Assembly (NCBI RefSeq): GCF_910592395.1
Contig: NC_088326.1
Span: 8,749,001 to 8,813,000, forward strand
Reading direction: 5' to 3'
Length of the DNA: 64,000 nt
Source: Lineus longissimus
Taxonomy: Eukaryota; Nemertea; Pilidiophora; Heteronemertea; Lineidae
The position numbers and the translations under genes were made by a program. A model generated the notes under the pieces. That model did no database searches. It was not told where the DNA came from and saw only the letters and a program-made list of their open reading frames with translations. This document shows positions 1 to 11,758 of the stretch, in pieces (positions within the stretch are counted from its first letter, which is position 1; each line of letters opens with the position of its first letter).

Positions 1-1601
1 GGCAAAATGTCGCATAGTGTGTACGGAGGAAAATGCATGTTACAACATTTTTAATGTTGAAAAAATTTTGTTAGTCTTCAGCCAATCAGAATGGGATTGT
101 GTCATGTGATCTTCCTAAAGTCAGGTGATTTGGACAATCCCCCCGAATGGATCAAGTTGATATATGGGGCACTACAATCAGACACAAAGTAGGACCAAAT
201 GATTATATATGCATAGGAGAACTGCCCTTCTGGGACACAACGTAAAATGTCCTGTGATAGGAAATATAATGATGCCCCTCATAGGCCTTGTTCCCTCTCA
301 CTCGGTTTTTCGAAGGCATTTTCTCCGCCTCTCAACAATGACAGCTAAAATTGATACAGTGGCACTCAAAACATTGCTTTTCTTCTAAAAATCATCCATT
401 TTCCTTCATTAATCTCTTTTTTCACAAATATTTCATTGTATACATGGCTTGCACTCAAATGGCGGGGAAGTGTTTTTTTTGTGCTTTGAGGTGTGAATGC
501 TAATGAATAACGCGTCTTCTACTAAATAAGAGCTGAAACGGTGTGAGCGAAAACGCCCGGGGTAATTAAGTCTCTACTGAGCGCATTCAGATTGACTTCG
601 TGACGTATTCAGTTAGAGATATACTTCAGTGCTGAAGAATCTGGATGTTCCAAAGTTTCATCGAGCTGTTGACTTTGGGAGGTTCGATTTGTTTGATTTT
701 TCATTTCATGATTGAACATTTATCAAAGTTGTTGGTGCATTCTAAAAGATTATTTCACGACACAAAGGATTCTTATCATTTGTACATTAAGGAAAGTTTA
801 TTCTTTATCGATGGATCTAATCTAGATTTGCCACCTAATTGTTGCCTTCAACGCTGGCAGTCATAGCTCAGGATTCACCAATTCTTGTTCGAAACGGAGA
901 GGCCATTCCTGCAGTTATTTTGAGAAAAGGCTTAGACGATAAAATGTCTTGTAACATTTCCTACACTAAGTCTCCAATGACCGCGTTCAGAAAGACTTGT
1001 AACTTTCTCCTGTACTAAGTCACCCCGGCTATTCAGACCTCTAAACTGATGGGCAATTCCCATCTTGACGAGCTGCCGATGCCATATTTCATATGCACCC
1101 AGCACCTAGCACCAATACAGAACCTGGAAATCCCCTTCAACGTCAAGAAATCGCCCGACCACGAAAGATTAATTCTCCCCTTCGGACCAAGAGATTGACA
1201 TCCTGCATATAACATTTGATTCAGTAATAGAGTAGATTTAGGCAAAAAGCATGTTCGCATTCAAATATAGATAAGGCTGCTTTGTTTACTTTTGAATCTG
1301 CACAATAGTCCGCGGTAATTTGAATTTGAATTTAGCAATCCCATCAAATATGCTGAATAAGGAATGAATGTTTTCCAAATCTTCCCTTACATGTAGATCC
1401 GAATACAAGAATTTAACTCACGATATACAATAGTTTCTTGAAGTACAAGACGATTTTATGAGACTTCATATAAAATTTTCCATTGGGTATACACAATGTA
1501 TATAAAAAATGGCTCGGGCAGAGCGTCGGAATGGCTGCAGTTGCCTGTCAGAAAGCAGATCTGATTAGCCAGGGTGTATAAAGTGCATTCGATCATTACA
1601 G
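1..1601 (+). other. Intron 1 (3' part) of gene A; left copy of the segmental duplication
   Basis: This stretch precedes the first recognised exon of gene A and aligns by eye with 8538-10055, which is intron 1 of gene B. The match starts at base 1, so the duplication extends beyond the left edge. A segment at 645-1060 could once have been coding, but in this copy it is interrupted. No other gene is seen. The signal-peptide exon of gene A is expected left of the window. Confidence 0.6.
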
Positions 1602-1838
1602 ATCTGTACCAGGCTGCTCCCGCTGGTATTACACATCGCCAGGGTGACTGTCCTGGGAATGATTTTTACCAGGCCAATCTTTATCGTGTGTCGTTTATCC
1701 TGTGCATTGCCCTGTGCAACAAATACCCAAAATGTCGAGCGTTCCAATATAGACATAACGTATGCGCAGTGAAATTGAAGTCCTGTGATATTGTCACGAA
1801 GCATTACAGTCCACCTCGCAATATGTATAAACGAATAG
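1602..1838 (+). CDS. Gene A exon 2 (first PAN-like module)
   Basis: The acceptor TTACAG ends at 1601 and the donor GGTAAGG follows the last exon base, 1838. Length is 237 nt, phase 1 at both ends. It is one codon longer than the same exon in B and C because of an extra residue in the N-terminal LYQAAPAG stretch. Confidence 0.75.
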
Positions 1839-2591
1839 GTAAGGTCTTGATATAATTATATGTAAACAAGAAAATTCAGTCTGACATATTCTGATAATGT
1901 GACATATTCTAATAATGTCATATTAACGGTTTATTGTAAAATCTGCCGGGATAAAACATGATTTGACGTCGTTTTTCACAGCATGATGTGAAATTAAACG
2001 CTATTGTTGTGATCAGATTTATATCGATCCGTTGATTGATGTCATATTTACATATCAAATATCATATGCTGTCACTTTTAGCACTACTAATAGTGTCTTT
2101 TTGACACTATTCTGACATCAATCTGAATGACGTCAGAATAATGTCAGAACGACAATCCGATAAAGTGTATATCAAATATTTGATGAGGGGTCCACTCCAT
2201 CCCTTCCAATGGTGACGATGCCATTTTGACATCATTCAAACCCATGTTATTAGCCGTCATTTGGAAAGTAATAAAGTCCGATTGAAATAAAGCCCAAACA
2301 TATAGCTGGTCTTTATAACGTACTGTTTTGTTTAACGCAGATATGTCCAACCGTGCGATATTCGTGGTCAAAAAGACGCCACCTACCGGCAAAATTATAA
2401 AAACAACTAATACCACGCCTCCTGTCAGCGGTTTTGACTGTGCATTTCACTGTTTTAGGCGCTTTGATTGTAGCGCATTTGTACGAGACGTCACAATTAA
2501 GAAATGTTACCTCCTCGACATAATGAAATATACTGAAGTCTTACGTACTACTACGTATGGGGGTAACGACTTACGGCGTCTGACATTGTGA
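1602..2591 (+). CDS. Gene A: small secreted Cys-rich protein with two PAN-like modules (5' partial)
   Basis: Two exons are visible, 1602-1838 and 2341-2591, joined in phase 1 (G + AT). They encode about 162 residues ending at a TGA. Exon 2 carries six Cys, with the spacing C-x3-C-x5-C-RAFQY-x3-C typical of PAN/Apple modules. Exon 3 carries four Cys as C-x3-C-x5-C-SAF...C-YLL, again PAN-like. An N-T-T glycosylation sequon lies early in exon 3. The signal-peptide exon present in genes B and C would be upstream of base 1. PAN modules usually bind proteins or carbohydrates outside the cell; the ligand here is unknown. The family assignment rests on Cys spacing only. The intact frame and conserved splice sites argue for a working gene. 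Confidence 0.72.
2341..2591 (+). CDS. Gene A exon 3 (second PAN-like module, stop)
   Basis: The acceptor TTTAACGCAG ends at 2340. The exon is 251 nt and ends with TGA at 2589-2591. It begins DMSNRAIFVVKK and ends GGNDLRRLTL. Length, phase and four Cys are identical in all three paralogs. Confidence 0.76.
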
Positions 2592-2933
2592 ATGTAGCCG
2601 TTTGTTGTGATGAAGGAAACTAAGACTTTGCGAAGTGGGAGCATACGGCGATGAAAGTAAGTGTCTCTAGAAGAGTAGTTCCAAGTCCGTTCGCTAGGGC
2701 AGTTGGTTAACATCACCATAGATAATTCCCAGGAAGTAATAGCTGATCGACGTAGTGTCAGACACTGACAGGGGAAGATCAGCCTAAAATAATATGTATG
2801 TATTCAACTCCTTGTACTAAACAGTCTTTTACAAAATTTATTAATCAAGACAACAACTAGTTTGGTAATTCCTATCGCTCGAACAGAGAAATAAGTAAAC
2901 ATTAACCATTAATTAGCTGTTTCCCCTAGAAAG

Positions 2934-4640
2934 GTTCTATTTGAACCATGTGAAAAATACTATCAAAATCGTTAATAATTTATATTTTGATAGGTAAACA
3001 ACTAATTTTACAGTTGGTTTAACCTTATTTGATCAAGCATGGTCATCCCTATAACGATATAACGATATCGTCAAGGATATCCGGATATACCGTTTTTTAC
3101 GATCCTTAACGATAAGGTCAAAGGCAAACATTTTACACAACACTCTAGGCAATACGTTCCATTTCTACTCGTTATGCACCTCGGCATAGAATTTCTCATT
3201 AAGTTTGAAAACAGAACCTACTTACCTCACCATTTCAATCCGTCGTATGGACGACTCTTCTCCGTCGTGACCCGATATTCTTATCTTAATTTAATTTTTG
3301 ATATGCGAGTTTCTTTTTTCCTCGTCCAAACCTCCATGTGTGTGCCTTCCTTTGGTGATGTGTGACCCCTGCTGATGAGGCCACACTCTGCAGCCGACCC
3401 AAGTGTATATTTTTGCCATTAACTTGCTCAATATCGGTTGTACACGAGACCAGGTGCAACCGCGACTCCAGCGATATTTTCATTCCTTTGCTGTCAGGCG
3501 ACTTTTGAATGCCACATCGCAGCAAGACCGGTATCAGCAGAAAGGTTGTCAGGAATATTTGGATCGGAGCGGTTCCCCGGGCTGTATTCCAGTGCTCTTG
3601 GCTGATACCAATCGAAGTGTAATACCAAGAATATTCAAACTTATTCATGTTACCAATATTATTAATTATCACTTCGGTTCTGTCAGGGGGCTATAACGTT
3701 ATATCCGAAGTGATAACTTCGGTTCTGTCAGGGGGCTATATTGTTATATCCGAAGTGATAACTTCGGTTCTGTCAGGGGGATAAAACGTTATCACTTCGG
3801 TTCTGTCAGGGGGATATAACGTTTTATCCCCCTGACAGAACCGAAGTGATGATTAATAATATATCCTCTTGGTTCTGTTTATAATGTTCATGTAATGTAC
3901 GTGCGAAGTTTTATAGTGTTTAGCCCCTCCCCCACTAATCGATCGAAGCATCAAATTGGCCAATCTAATGTCCGATAATCAGCCTAGTTTGAAAAATAGC
4001 TTCCAAAATAAAATATCGGACTACCGGGGCCAGTGACTAATACATAAGTTGGTGGTGATACGCCCGTTGGTTAAATAGGCAAAAACCTTGCTCAACACAA
4101 ACAACGAGTTTCTTTAAATTTTTATCAGGATTAAACATTCAAAAGCGAAACATTTCTTTTGCTTACCGATACAAGGCGTTCGTAGATCGATATGTGTATT
4201 CGTATAATCGATCAATCCATAAAAATCTATGGTATTGTTTTTCCTGCACTGTTGTTTTACTGATATTGACACATTTGATCCAGTCAATGAATGAAAAGAC
4301 ATTGATGCTTCATCTTCAATCAGTTTGGAGCGCCAGTTACAAATAGCGTCGATAGCATGGGTAAGTGGGTCTACTTTCGAACGAGGTTGAGAGTAAGGCA
4401 CAAAACAGGTACCCCTTAATTGATAATTTGTTTGATGGCCACAGCACAATTTTACATCGTATTTCTCTCTATCTGTGTTGCAATTCGTGTACAAGGTATG
4501 AACACAACGTTAGAGTTGGATGACTCCAATGGGATGGGATGGGATAGGATGGCTTGGCGTACAGAGCTGAAATTTTGAGGGTTTTTTTTATCTGACAACT
4601 ATCCACAACCATGCAAGTTCCAGGTGAATAGTGCGAAGCG
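2934..4640. repeat. Intergenic block I (paralogous with 5395-7960 and 11759-13400)
   Basis: The block holds the same ordered landmarks as the other two copies: the ACAGTTGG segment, the TTTTTGATATGCGAG segment near 3295, the GACCAGGTGCAACCG segment near 3450, and the ATCGATCGAAGCATC segment near 3940. Open frames here (for example 3286-3696) exist on both strands and are not conserved as coding. I see no gene. Confidence 0.7.
3658..3860. repeat. Nested palindromic array of a CACTTCGGTTCTGTCAGGGG unit
   Basis: The outer arms are inverted (ATTATTAATTATCACTTCGG at the left, its near-complement at the right end). Inside, the same arm recurs several times in both orientations, joined by ATAACGTTAT-type linkers. 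The paralogous array at 12549-12706 is one unit shorter, and block II (near 7308) has only the bare ATTATTAATCATCACTTCG site. This looks like a small TIR element that inserted into or recombined with copies of itself. Confidence 0.7.
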
Positions 4641-5394
4641 TTCCCTCTCAATACCCCCTCACGTTTTGCTTAATTTTGCTCAATTCGTGATTAGATGATT
4701 GCTATAAAAGGGTCAATGGGGCTGAACCCGACCGAAATCTTTATAGGACTTTTAGTAGACATACAGGGCTATCTGGTAAAAAAGCTTTCATTCAAATGTG
4801 ATGAGGGCGCAATGAGATATTGGACCCCCAAAAGCACTGATTTCAACATTTTCACCGACTTCGGCGCCACCTATACCTTCGCGACTTCATTACCCCACAA
4901 TATTTTCAAGTGGCATAGTATTGGACAAGCTAATGGAATCCTATCATGCATAAACTAGCTTGGGATGTTGAGGGCGCAGTCTTGGACTGCCTGAAATACA
5001 TGTGTCATTTCAGAAAAATGTACTGCTTTGCAGTGTTCCCTACAGGCCGCGCCCTACACTCCCCACTGAAATGCTTTAATTTTCTGCAGCTCCTTCCATC
5101 AAAGACTGACATCTATCAAAATAAAGCTGGGCAGTTATTGGCGCATTGAGATATTTTAACTTCAAAAGTTATTTTTCTAAGAAGTTCAATTTTCACCATC
5201 ACAACAGTGACCATTCCAGAGGCCCTAGAAAAAACTGTTTGTTTTAGGGACCTGGAATTTTAGAACTTTCTATCTACCCATAGGCCTTTCACCAAAAAAG
5301 ATTTAAGGCAAATCTGAGGTGGTCATATATCACCCTTTAATAGAAATCCGCCTGATTCTTATAAAAACCGGCTCTTGATATATAGATAAGGTGT
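4640..5394. other. Spacer between blocks I and II, no gene recognised
   Basis: The spacer is not paralogous with the B-C spacer. An open frame at 4695-4958 has no recognisable domain. A TATA-like GCTATAAAAGGG lies at 4701-4712 with no supported gene behind it. Confidence 0.4.
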
Positions 5395-7960
5395 GTCAGC
5401 AGTAAAAAATACCATCGAAATGGTTAAGAATTACTATTTTAATAGTTAACAACTAATTGCACAGTTGGTGTGACCATATTCGATCACGCATGGTTATATC
5501 CCAAACGATATACCGACATAGTCAAGGACGTCCGGATATACCGTTTTTTCACGATCCTCAACTTTGAGGTCAACCGCAAACATTTTACTCAACACTCTAT
5601 AAACAATACTTACTATTTCAACTCCTTATTATGCTCCTCGGCATTCTCCGTCGTGACCAGATATTCTTATCTTGATTTAGTTTTTGATATGCGAGTTTCT
5701 TTTTTCCTCGTCCAACTCTATATGTACATGTACATGTGTGTGCATTTATTCCTTCGGTGTGTGATCTCGTGCTGGTGTGGTCACGCTCTGCAGCCGACTC
5801 CAGTGTATATTTTTGCCATTAACTCGATCAATATCGGTTGTACGTGTATATGGACACGAGACCAGGTGCAACTGCTACTCGAGCGACATTTTTATTTCTT
5901 TGGCCGGTAGGCAACCTTTTTTAATGTCACATCGCAGCAAAACCGATATCAGCAGAAAGTCATCAGGAGTAAATGGATCGGAGCGGTTCCCCGGGCTGTA
6001 AGCCAGAGCTCTTGACTGCGTCAAAACCAAGTGCAAGACCAAAGGGGGTTCCAGGGTGACGTCACAGCATTTTTTGCAAAATGGCGGCTCCAATGTAAAC
6101 AAAGACACGTGAGACAAGACCACTAATGAATATTCATAGGTTGGAGGGTCGAGGCCTATCAATTAGACGAGTTTTTTTTTTTTTTTTACTCTCAAGTACA
6201 TATTTGGAGAGGTATTGACAAAATATTTGTTGTGGCAAGTCTACAGATATAAAGAATTTATTTGATGAAAAAATTAATTTCGTATTTTGCTAATTGGGTG
6301 ATAGGGGGCGTGTTTTGAGTTTTTTCTGCCAGTTGGCTGAAAAGAGTGGAAATATCAAAGTCTGTCTAATTTGTCGATTATCAAAAAATTTCCGTGGTCA
6401 ATCACCATTTTATTTTTCACCATTTACTTGCCCGACTGTCCGGAATAACATAATCTAAATTTCAGATTCACAACACCACGCGTTCTTTGATGCGTCGCGG
6501 TCAAACATTGACAATTTAACTGCTAAAAGGCTTAAAAAATCAATTGTGGTCTTGTCTCACGTGTTTTTCTCGACGTTTTTATCGATATAAAATCACATGA
6601 ACTACCTAAATAAACAATCACGAACTAAAACCCCAAAGTGTAATCCACTAGTAGATGATTGAATTTAATAAATTTTCACAACAGTAATGTTGAATTCATA
6701 GTCTGTGATTAGTTGTTCGACTTTTATCACGGTAGATGCTCGCAGCTTATCCAAATGTTGACATGGAGTGACCTTCACAATATGCGGTTGTTCTTAATGA
6801 TATGAACGGAAAAGGGAATTTCCCAACCCTTTCCCCTAAAAATACGATCTACTGAGACAGAAACCACCATAGATCCCCTTAGATCCCCTCGTTTTCTTAA
6901 CTTTTGAGCCCTATGAAGATGGCCAATATTTTGCCTACATACGGATGGGTTGTGTACATGGTGTAGTGTAAGTTGCATTAGGCGATCCCATTTACGGCCG
7001 CTTGGGAAATTGACAGAACTGCACGTCGATATTAATTTTTACAAAACTGATACCGTCTCACAATGTTTTGCGATAACCTTTTATTGAATCTGATTGCTCA
7101 AGGCTTACATACCTGAAACAATAAACAACCAACAACGTAGATTCTAATCGCTTCGATGCGGACACAACGGCCGTCACTATCTTTCTGATGGTGGTACGTC
7201 ACATGCACAGTTATAATATTGTTCACGGTCACGTGATGTGACGTCGGCGTCGAACCTCCTTTGGTGCAAGACCAAGAATATTAAAAATTATTCATAGTAC
7301 CAAAATTATTAATCATCACTTCGATTCGATTTAAAATGTACATGCAATGTACGTGCGGAGTTTTATAGTCTTTAGCCCCTTCCCCCATTGATCGATCGAA
7401 CATCAAATTGGCCAATCTGATGTCCGGTAATCAGCCCTGTTTGAAAAACAGTTTTAAAAATAAAATACATGTATCCGACATCCTAAGGATATCGCAGGGG
7501 CCTACTTAAGTGACTATTGCATAGGTTTGTGGTGATATGCCCGTCAGTTAGGCAAAAACCACGCTGTTTCTTGAAATGTATGATAAGGATTAAACATACA
7601 AAAGCGAAACATTTCTTTTGGCTACCCGATACAAGCCGTTGGTAGATCGATATGATTATTCGTAAAATATATTGATAATATTTAAAGCAGGGACTCTTGA
7701 TTTATAATTTGTTTGATATATACAGAACAAACCGGCAATGTTTTTTCTCTATCTGTGTTGCAATTCGTTTTTGAAGAACCATATTACAAGATATGAACAC
7801 CATGTTAGAGTTGGAACACTCCAAAAACACTTTTTTTAACGATATCAAACATTTCCCTTGACAAGTTGACATGTTCGATGCCACTGCCCGATTCTCCGCA
7901 ATCTGGGAAATGTATTCTCCAGTGCGGCTTTGTTTCAGTTAAATACTTACCGTTCATGTT
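5395..7960. repeat. Intergenic block II, second copy of block I in the A-B spacer
   Basis: It repeats the landmarks of 2934-4640 in the same order and orientation, but is interrupted by the TIR element at 6040-7263. Two blocks lie between A and B, and only one between B and C. Confidence 0.68.
6040..7263. mobile_element. Non-autonomous TIR element with 9-bp target duplication (MULE-like)
   Basis: The left end reads CAAAGGGGGTTC and the right end is its near-complement GAACCTCCTTTG. TIR similarity runs about 30 bp and includes GACGTCACA. The direct repeat GTGCAAGAC flanks it at 6031-6039 and 7264-7272. The paralogous spacers at about 3618 and 12508 read GTGTAATACCAAG without any insert, so they are empty sites. 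A 9-bp duplication with moderate TIRs is typical of Mutator-like elements. No transposase is seen inside. Part of the interior recurs at 63293-63717. Confidence 0.78.
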
Positions 7961-7969
7961 AATCTAGTG

Positions 7970-8161
7970 TCTGCACTTCAAAAACACTTATTTATTAGTT
8001 GGTCGTAAGATCATTGGACAGATGTGATATATCCTAATTGCAGTTTGCCTGCCAAAATAGTTTTCAACGTAAACATGACGATGTTTAATTCCATAGTTGA
8101 ATCGTTGTCCAATTTCCAAAAAGTAAATTATTTGAACCATGGGAATGTCCACTAGACAAGT
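7970..8161 (+). promoter_or_regulatory. Putative promoter and 5' flank of gene B
   Basis: This interval is conserved with 13700-13919 upstream of gene C. It includes a TGTCCAATTTCC (CCAAT-type) motif about 55-70 bp before the ATG and the identical TCCACTAGACAAGT immediately before it. No convincing TATA box is seen. The promoter role is inferred from position and conservation. Confidence 0.45.
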
Positions 8162-8225
8162 ATGCTGTTTTTACTGCTCTTCTTTGTTTTCTCTGCAATG
8201 ACCACTACTATAAAAGGGGCCACCC
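8162..8225 (+). CDS. Gene B exon 1 (signal peptide)
   Basis: ATG at 8162 opens 21 codons plus one base. The donor C|GTAAGT follows 8225. The single carried base plus AT of exon 2 restores the frame. The exon is too short to stand out as an ORF; its twin is at 13920-13983. Confidence 0.75.
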
Positions 8226-11045
8226 GTAAGTAATGTCGAATATTGACCCCTTTGGTACGTGTGGCACGCCAGGCTAACCACAGAGCTCAGCAGCTGATCG
8301 TATTGTCTATGTTGCCCATAACTCGCTTACTGTCTGTCGTATGTACTCGAGACCAAGTTCATTGAAAAGAAACAAAATATGCTCGACATTGTTCCTGACT
8401 CGACCAAAGTGATCATGAGGCGTCATGGTGGAGTGTGTCAGAGATCATCTGCGCGGAGAGTAACATCAGCACAACGTAGTTAAACCCTGTGTACACTGTT
8501 AACATTTTAGCAACATTTTTGGGGTTGCAACAAATGTTGGCAAAAGGTTGCATAGTGTGTACGGTGGAAAATGCATGTTGCAACATTTTTAATGTTGCAA
8601 AAATGTTGTAAGTCTTCAGCCAATCAGAATGGGATTGTGTAATGGTGATCTTCCTAAAGTCAGGTGATTTGGACAATCCCCCCGAATGGATCAAGTTGAT
8701 ATATGTGGCACTACAATTAGATACAAAATAGGACCAAATGCTTATATATGCATAGGAGAACAGCCCTTCTGGGACACAACGTAAAATGTCCAGTGATAGG
8801 AAACATGATGATGCCCCTCATAGGCCTTGTTCCCTCTCACTCGGTTTTTCGACGACATTTTCTCCGTCTCTCAACAATGACAGCTAAAATTGATACAGTG
8901 GCACTCAAAACACTGCTTTTCTTCTAAAAATCATCCATTTTCCTTCATTAATATCTTTTTCACAAATATTTCATTATATACATGGCTTGCACTCACATGG
9001 CGGGGAAGGTTTTTTTGCGCTTTGAGGTGTGAATGCTAATGAATAACGCGTCTTCTACTAAATAAGAGCTGAAACGGGGTGAGCGAAAAAGCCCGGGGTT
9101 ATTAAATCTTCACTGACCGCGTTCAGATTGACTTCGTGACGTATTCAGTTAGAGATATACTGCATTGCTGAAGAATCTGGATGTTCCAAATTTTATCGAG
9201 CTGATGACTTTCGGAGGTTCGATTTGTTTGATTTTTCATTTCATGATTGACCATTTATCAAAGTTGTTGGTGCATTCTAAAAGATTATTCCACTCACCCT
9301 TACTCTTGCCTTTAACGCTGGCTGTCAAAGCTCAGGATTCACCAATTCTTGTTCGAAACGGAGAGGCCATTCCTGCAGTTATTTTGAGAAAAGGCTCAGA
9401 CGAGAAAATGTCTTGTATCATTTCCTACACTAAGTTTCCAATGACCGCGTTCAGAAAGACTTGTAACTTTCTCCTGTACGAAGTCACCCCGACTATTCAG
9501 ACCTCTAAACTGATGGGCAATTCCCATCTTGACGAGCTACCGATGCCATATTTCATATGCACCAAGCACCCAGGACCAATACAGAACCTTGAATCCCCTT
9601 CAACGTCAAGAAATCGTCCGACCACGAAAGATTAATTCTCCCCTTCGGACCAAGAGATTGACATCCTGCATATAACATTTGATTCAGTAATAGAGTAGAT
9701 TTAGGCAAAAAGCATGTTCGCATTCAAATACAGATAAGGCTGCTTTGTTTACTTTTGAATCGGCACAATAGTCCGCGGTAATTTGAATTTGAATTTAGCA
9801 ATCCCATCAAATAGGCTGAATAAGGAATGAATGTATTCCAAATCTTCCCTCACATGTATATCCGAATACAAGAATTTAACTTACGATATACAATAGTTTC
9901 TTGAAGTACAAGACGATTTTATGAGACTTCATATAAAATTATCCATTGGGTGTATATAGAAAATGGCTCGAGCAGAGCGTCGGAATGGCTGCAGTTGCCC
10001 GTCAGAATGCAGATCTGATTAGCCAGGGTGTATAAAGTGCATTCGATCATTACAGATCTGTACCCTGTTCCCGCTGGTTATACACATCGCCGGGGCGACT
10101 GTTTTGGGGATGATTTTTACAGGGCCAAACTTTTTCGTCCGTCGTTTATCCTGTGCATTGCCCTGTGCAACAAATACCCGAAATGTCGTGCGTTCCAATA
10201 TAGACATAACCTATGCGCAGAGAAATGGAAGTCCTGTGATATTGTCGCGCTGCCTAACAGTTCAACTCGCAATATGTATAAACGAATAGGTAAGGTATTG
10301 ATATAATTATATGTTAACAAGAAAATTCAGCCTGAAATATTCTGATAATGTGACATATTCTAATAATGTCATATTAACGGTTTATTGTAAAGTCTGCCGG
10401 GATAAAACATTATTTGACGTCGTTTTTCACAACATGTTGTGAGATTAAACGCTAATGTTGTGATCAGATTTATATCGATCCGTTGATTAATGTCATATTT
10501 ACATATAAAATGTCATATGCTGTCACTACTTTTACTATTACTAATAGTGTCATTTTGACACTATTCTGACATCAATCTAAATGACATCAGAATAATGTCA
10601 GAACGACAATCCAATAAAGGGTATATCAAATCTTTGATGAGCTGTCCACTCCATCCCTTCCAATGGTGACGATGCCATTTTGACATCGTTCAAACCCATG
10701 TTATTAGCCGTCATTTGGAAAGTAATAAAGTCCGATTGAAATAAAGCCCAAACATAAAGCTGGTCTTTGTAATGTTCTGTTTTGTTTAACGCAGATATGT
10801 CCAACCGGGCGATATTCGTGGTCAAAAGGACGCCACCTACCGGCAAAATTATAAAAACAACTAATACCACGCCTCTTGTCAGCGGTTTTGACTGCGCATT
10901 TCACTGTTTTAGGCGCTTTGATTGTAGCGCATTTGTACGAGACGTCACAATTATGAAATGTTACCTCCTCGACATAATGAAATATACTGAAGTCTTACGT
11001 ACTACGACGTTTGGGGGTAACGACTTATGGCGTCTGACATTGTGA
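8162..11045 (+). CDS. Gene B: secreted 182-residue protein with two PAN-like modules
   Basis: Exons are 8162-8225, 10056-10289 and 10795-11045, together 549 nt with no internal stop. The protein starts MLFLLLFFVFSAM, a hydrophobic signal peptide. It continues with a PAN-like module with six Cys in exon 2 and a second with four Cys in exon 3. All junctions are GT-AG and phase 1. Intron 1 is 1830 nt and intron 2 is 505 nt. Sequons are N-T-T in exon 3 (shared) and N-S-S in exon 2 (B only). The predicted product is extracellular. PAN modules mediate binding in many secreted animal proteins, but no specific role can be assigned. The three-exon structure is repeated exactly in gene C. Confidence 0.78.
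9165..9635 (+). other. Open segment in intron 1 of gene B, possible relic of an unrelated coding sequence
   Basis: This 156-codon open frame includes QDSPILVRNGEAIPAV, a stretch that reads like protein. The matching segments in A (about 645-1060) and C (about 14480-16250) carry stops, indels and large insertions, so the frame is not conserved. No domain is recognised. It lacks the splice phases needed to join the PAN-like exons. It is probably a duplicated relic. Confidence 0.25.
10056..10289 (+). CDS. Gene B exon 2 (first PAN-like module)
   Basis: The acceptor ATTACAG ends at 10055 and the donor G|GTAAGG follows 10289. Length is 234 nt, phase 1-1. The core FILCIALCNKYPKCRAFQY is identical to genes A and C over most residues, while the stretch after GDC differs in each copy. 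Confidence 0.78.
   Translation: MCTLFPLVIHIAGATVLGMIFTGPNFFVRRLSCALPCATNTRNVVRSNIDITYAQRNGSPVILSRCLTVQLAICINE
10795..11045 (+). CDS. Gene B exon 3 (second PAN-like module, stop)
   Basis: The acceptor AACGCAG ends at 10794 and TGA is at 11043-11045. It has four Cys in the C-x3-C-x5-C-SAF...C-YLL pattern, and is 251 nt as in the paralogs. Confidence 0.78.
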
Positions 11046-11111
11046 ATGTAGCCGTTTGATGTGTTAAAGGAAACTAAAATTGTGAGAAGTGGGAGCATAT
11101 GGCGATGAAAG

Positions 11112-11553
11112 TAAGTGTCTCTAGAAGAGTAGTTCCAAGTCCGTTCGCTAGGGCAGTATATTAACTAGTGCACTGGTTAACATCACCATAGATAATACCC
11201 AGGACGTATATGGCAAGCCAGAGTGGACACAATTCGTATTTTATATCCTTATATATTGTTATTTTATGTGGATATATTCATATTTCATGTCCATATATAT
11301 TCCGACCAATCAGAATGAATTTCTTTATATGCACAATAATTCATTTTATATACACATAAATTCCATTTTATGTCCACATAAATTCAATTTTATGTCCACA
11401 TAAAATCCGATTTTATGTCCATATAAATTATTTTATGTGACGTGGAATGTCGCCTTAAGTGTCTCTAGAAGAGTAGTTCCAAGTCCGTTCGCTAGGGCAG
11501 TATGTTAACTAGTGCACTGGTTAACATCGCCATAGATAATTCCCAGGACGTAA
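11112..11553. repeat. 98-bp direct repeat flanking an AT-rich insertion
   Basis: Segments 11112-11209 and 11457-11553 are nearly identical. Between them lies about 247 bp of AT-rich sequence with reiterated TTTTATGTCCACATAAATT-type motifs. Gene A's 3' flank has a single copy and no insert (about 2660-2740). Confidence 0.65.
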
Positions 11554-11758
11554 TGGCTGATCGACGTAGTGTCAGACACTGACAGGGGAAGGTCAGTCTA
11601 AAATAATATGTATGTATTCATCTCCTTGTACTATACAGTCTTTTACAACATTTATTAGTCAATACAACAACTAGTCTGGTGGTTCCTATCTTTCGTACTG
11701 AGAAATAAGTAAACATTAACCATTAATTAGCTGTTTCCCCTAGAAAGGATCTATTTAA

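Larger units (their letters stand above)
1..3660 (+). repeat. Tandem segmental duplication, left unit
   Basis: Bases 1 to about 3660 are collinear with about 8538-12548. They share intron 1, exons 2-3, intron 2, the 3' flank and the start of the intergenic block. Most differences are single bases; the main indels are an AT-rich insertion at 11213-11455 and a 77-bp local duplication at 11759-11912 in the right unit. A third, more rearranged unit occupies about 13700-18050. Confidence 0.8.

Noticed and set aside
3286-3696. 128-codon - strand and 97-codon + strand open frames in block I
   Set aside because: The matching positions in blocks II and III carry indels that break both frames; they overlap repeat arrays.
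4701-4712. TATA-box-like GCTATAAAAGGG
   Set aside because: No exon, signal peptide or conserved downstream sequence follows.
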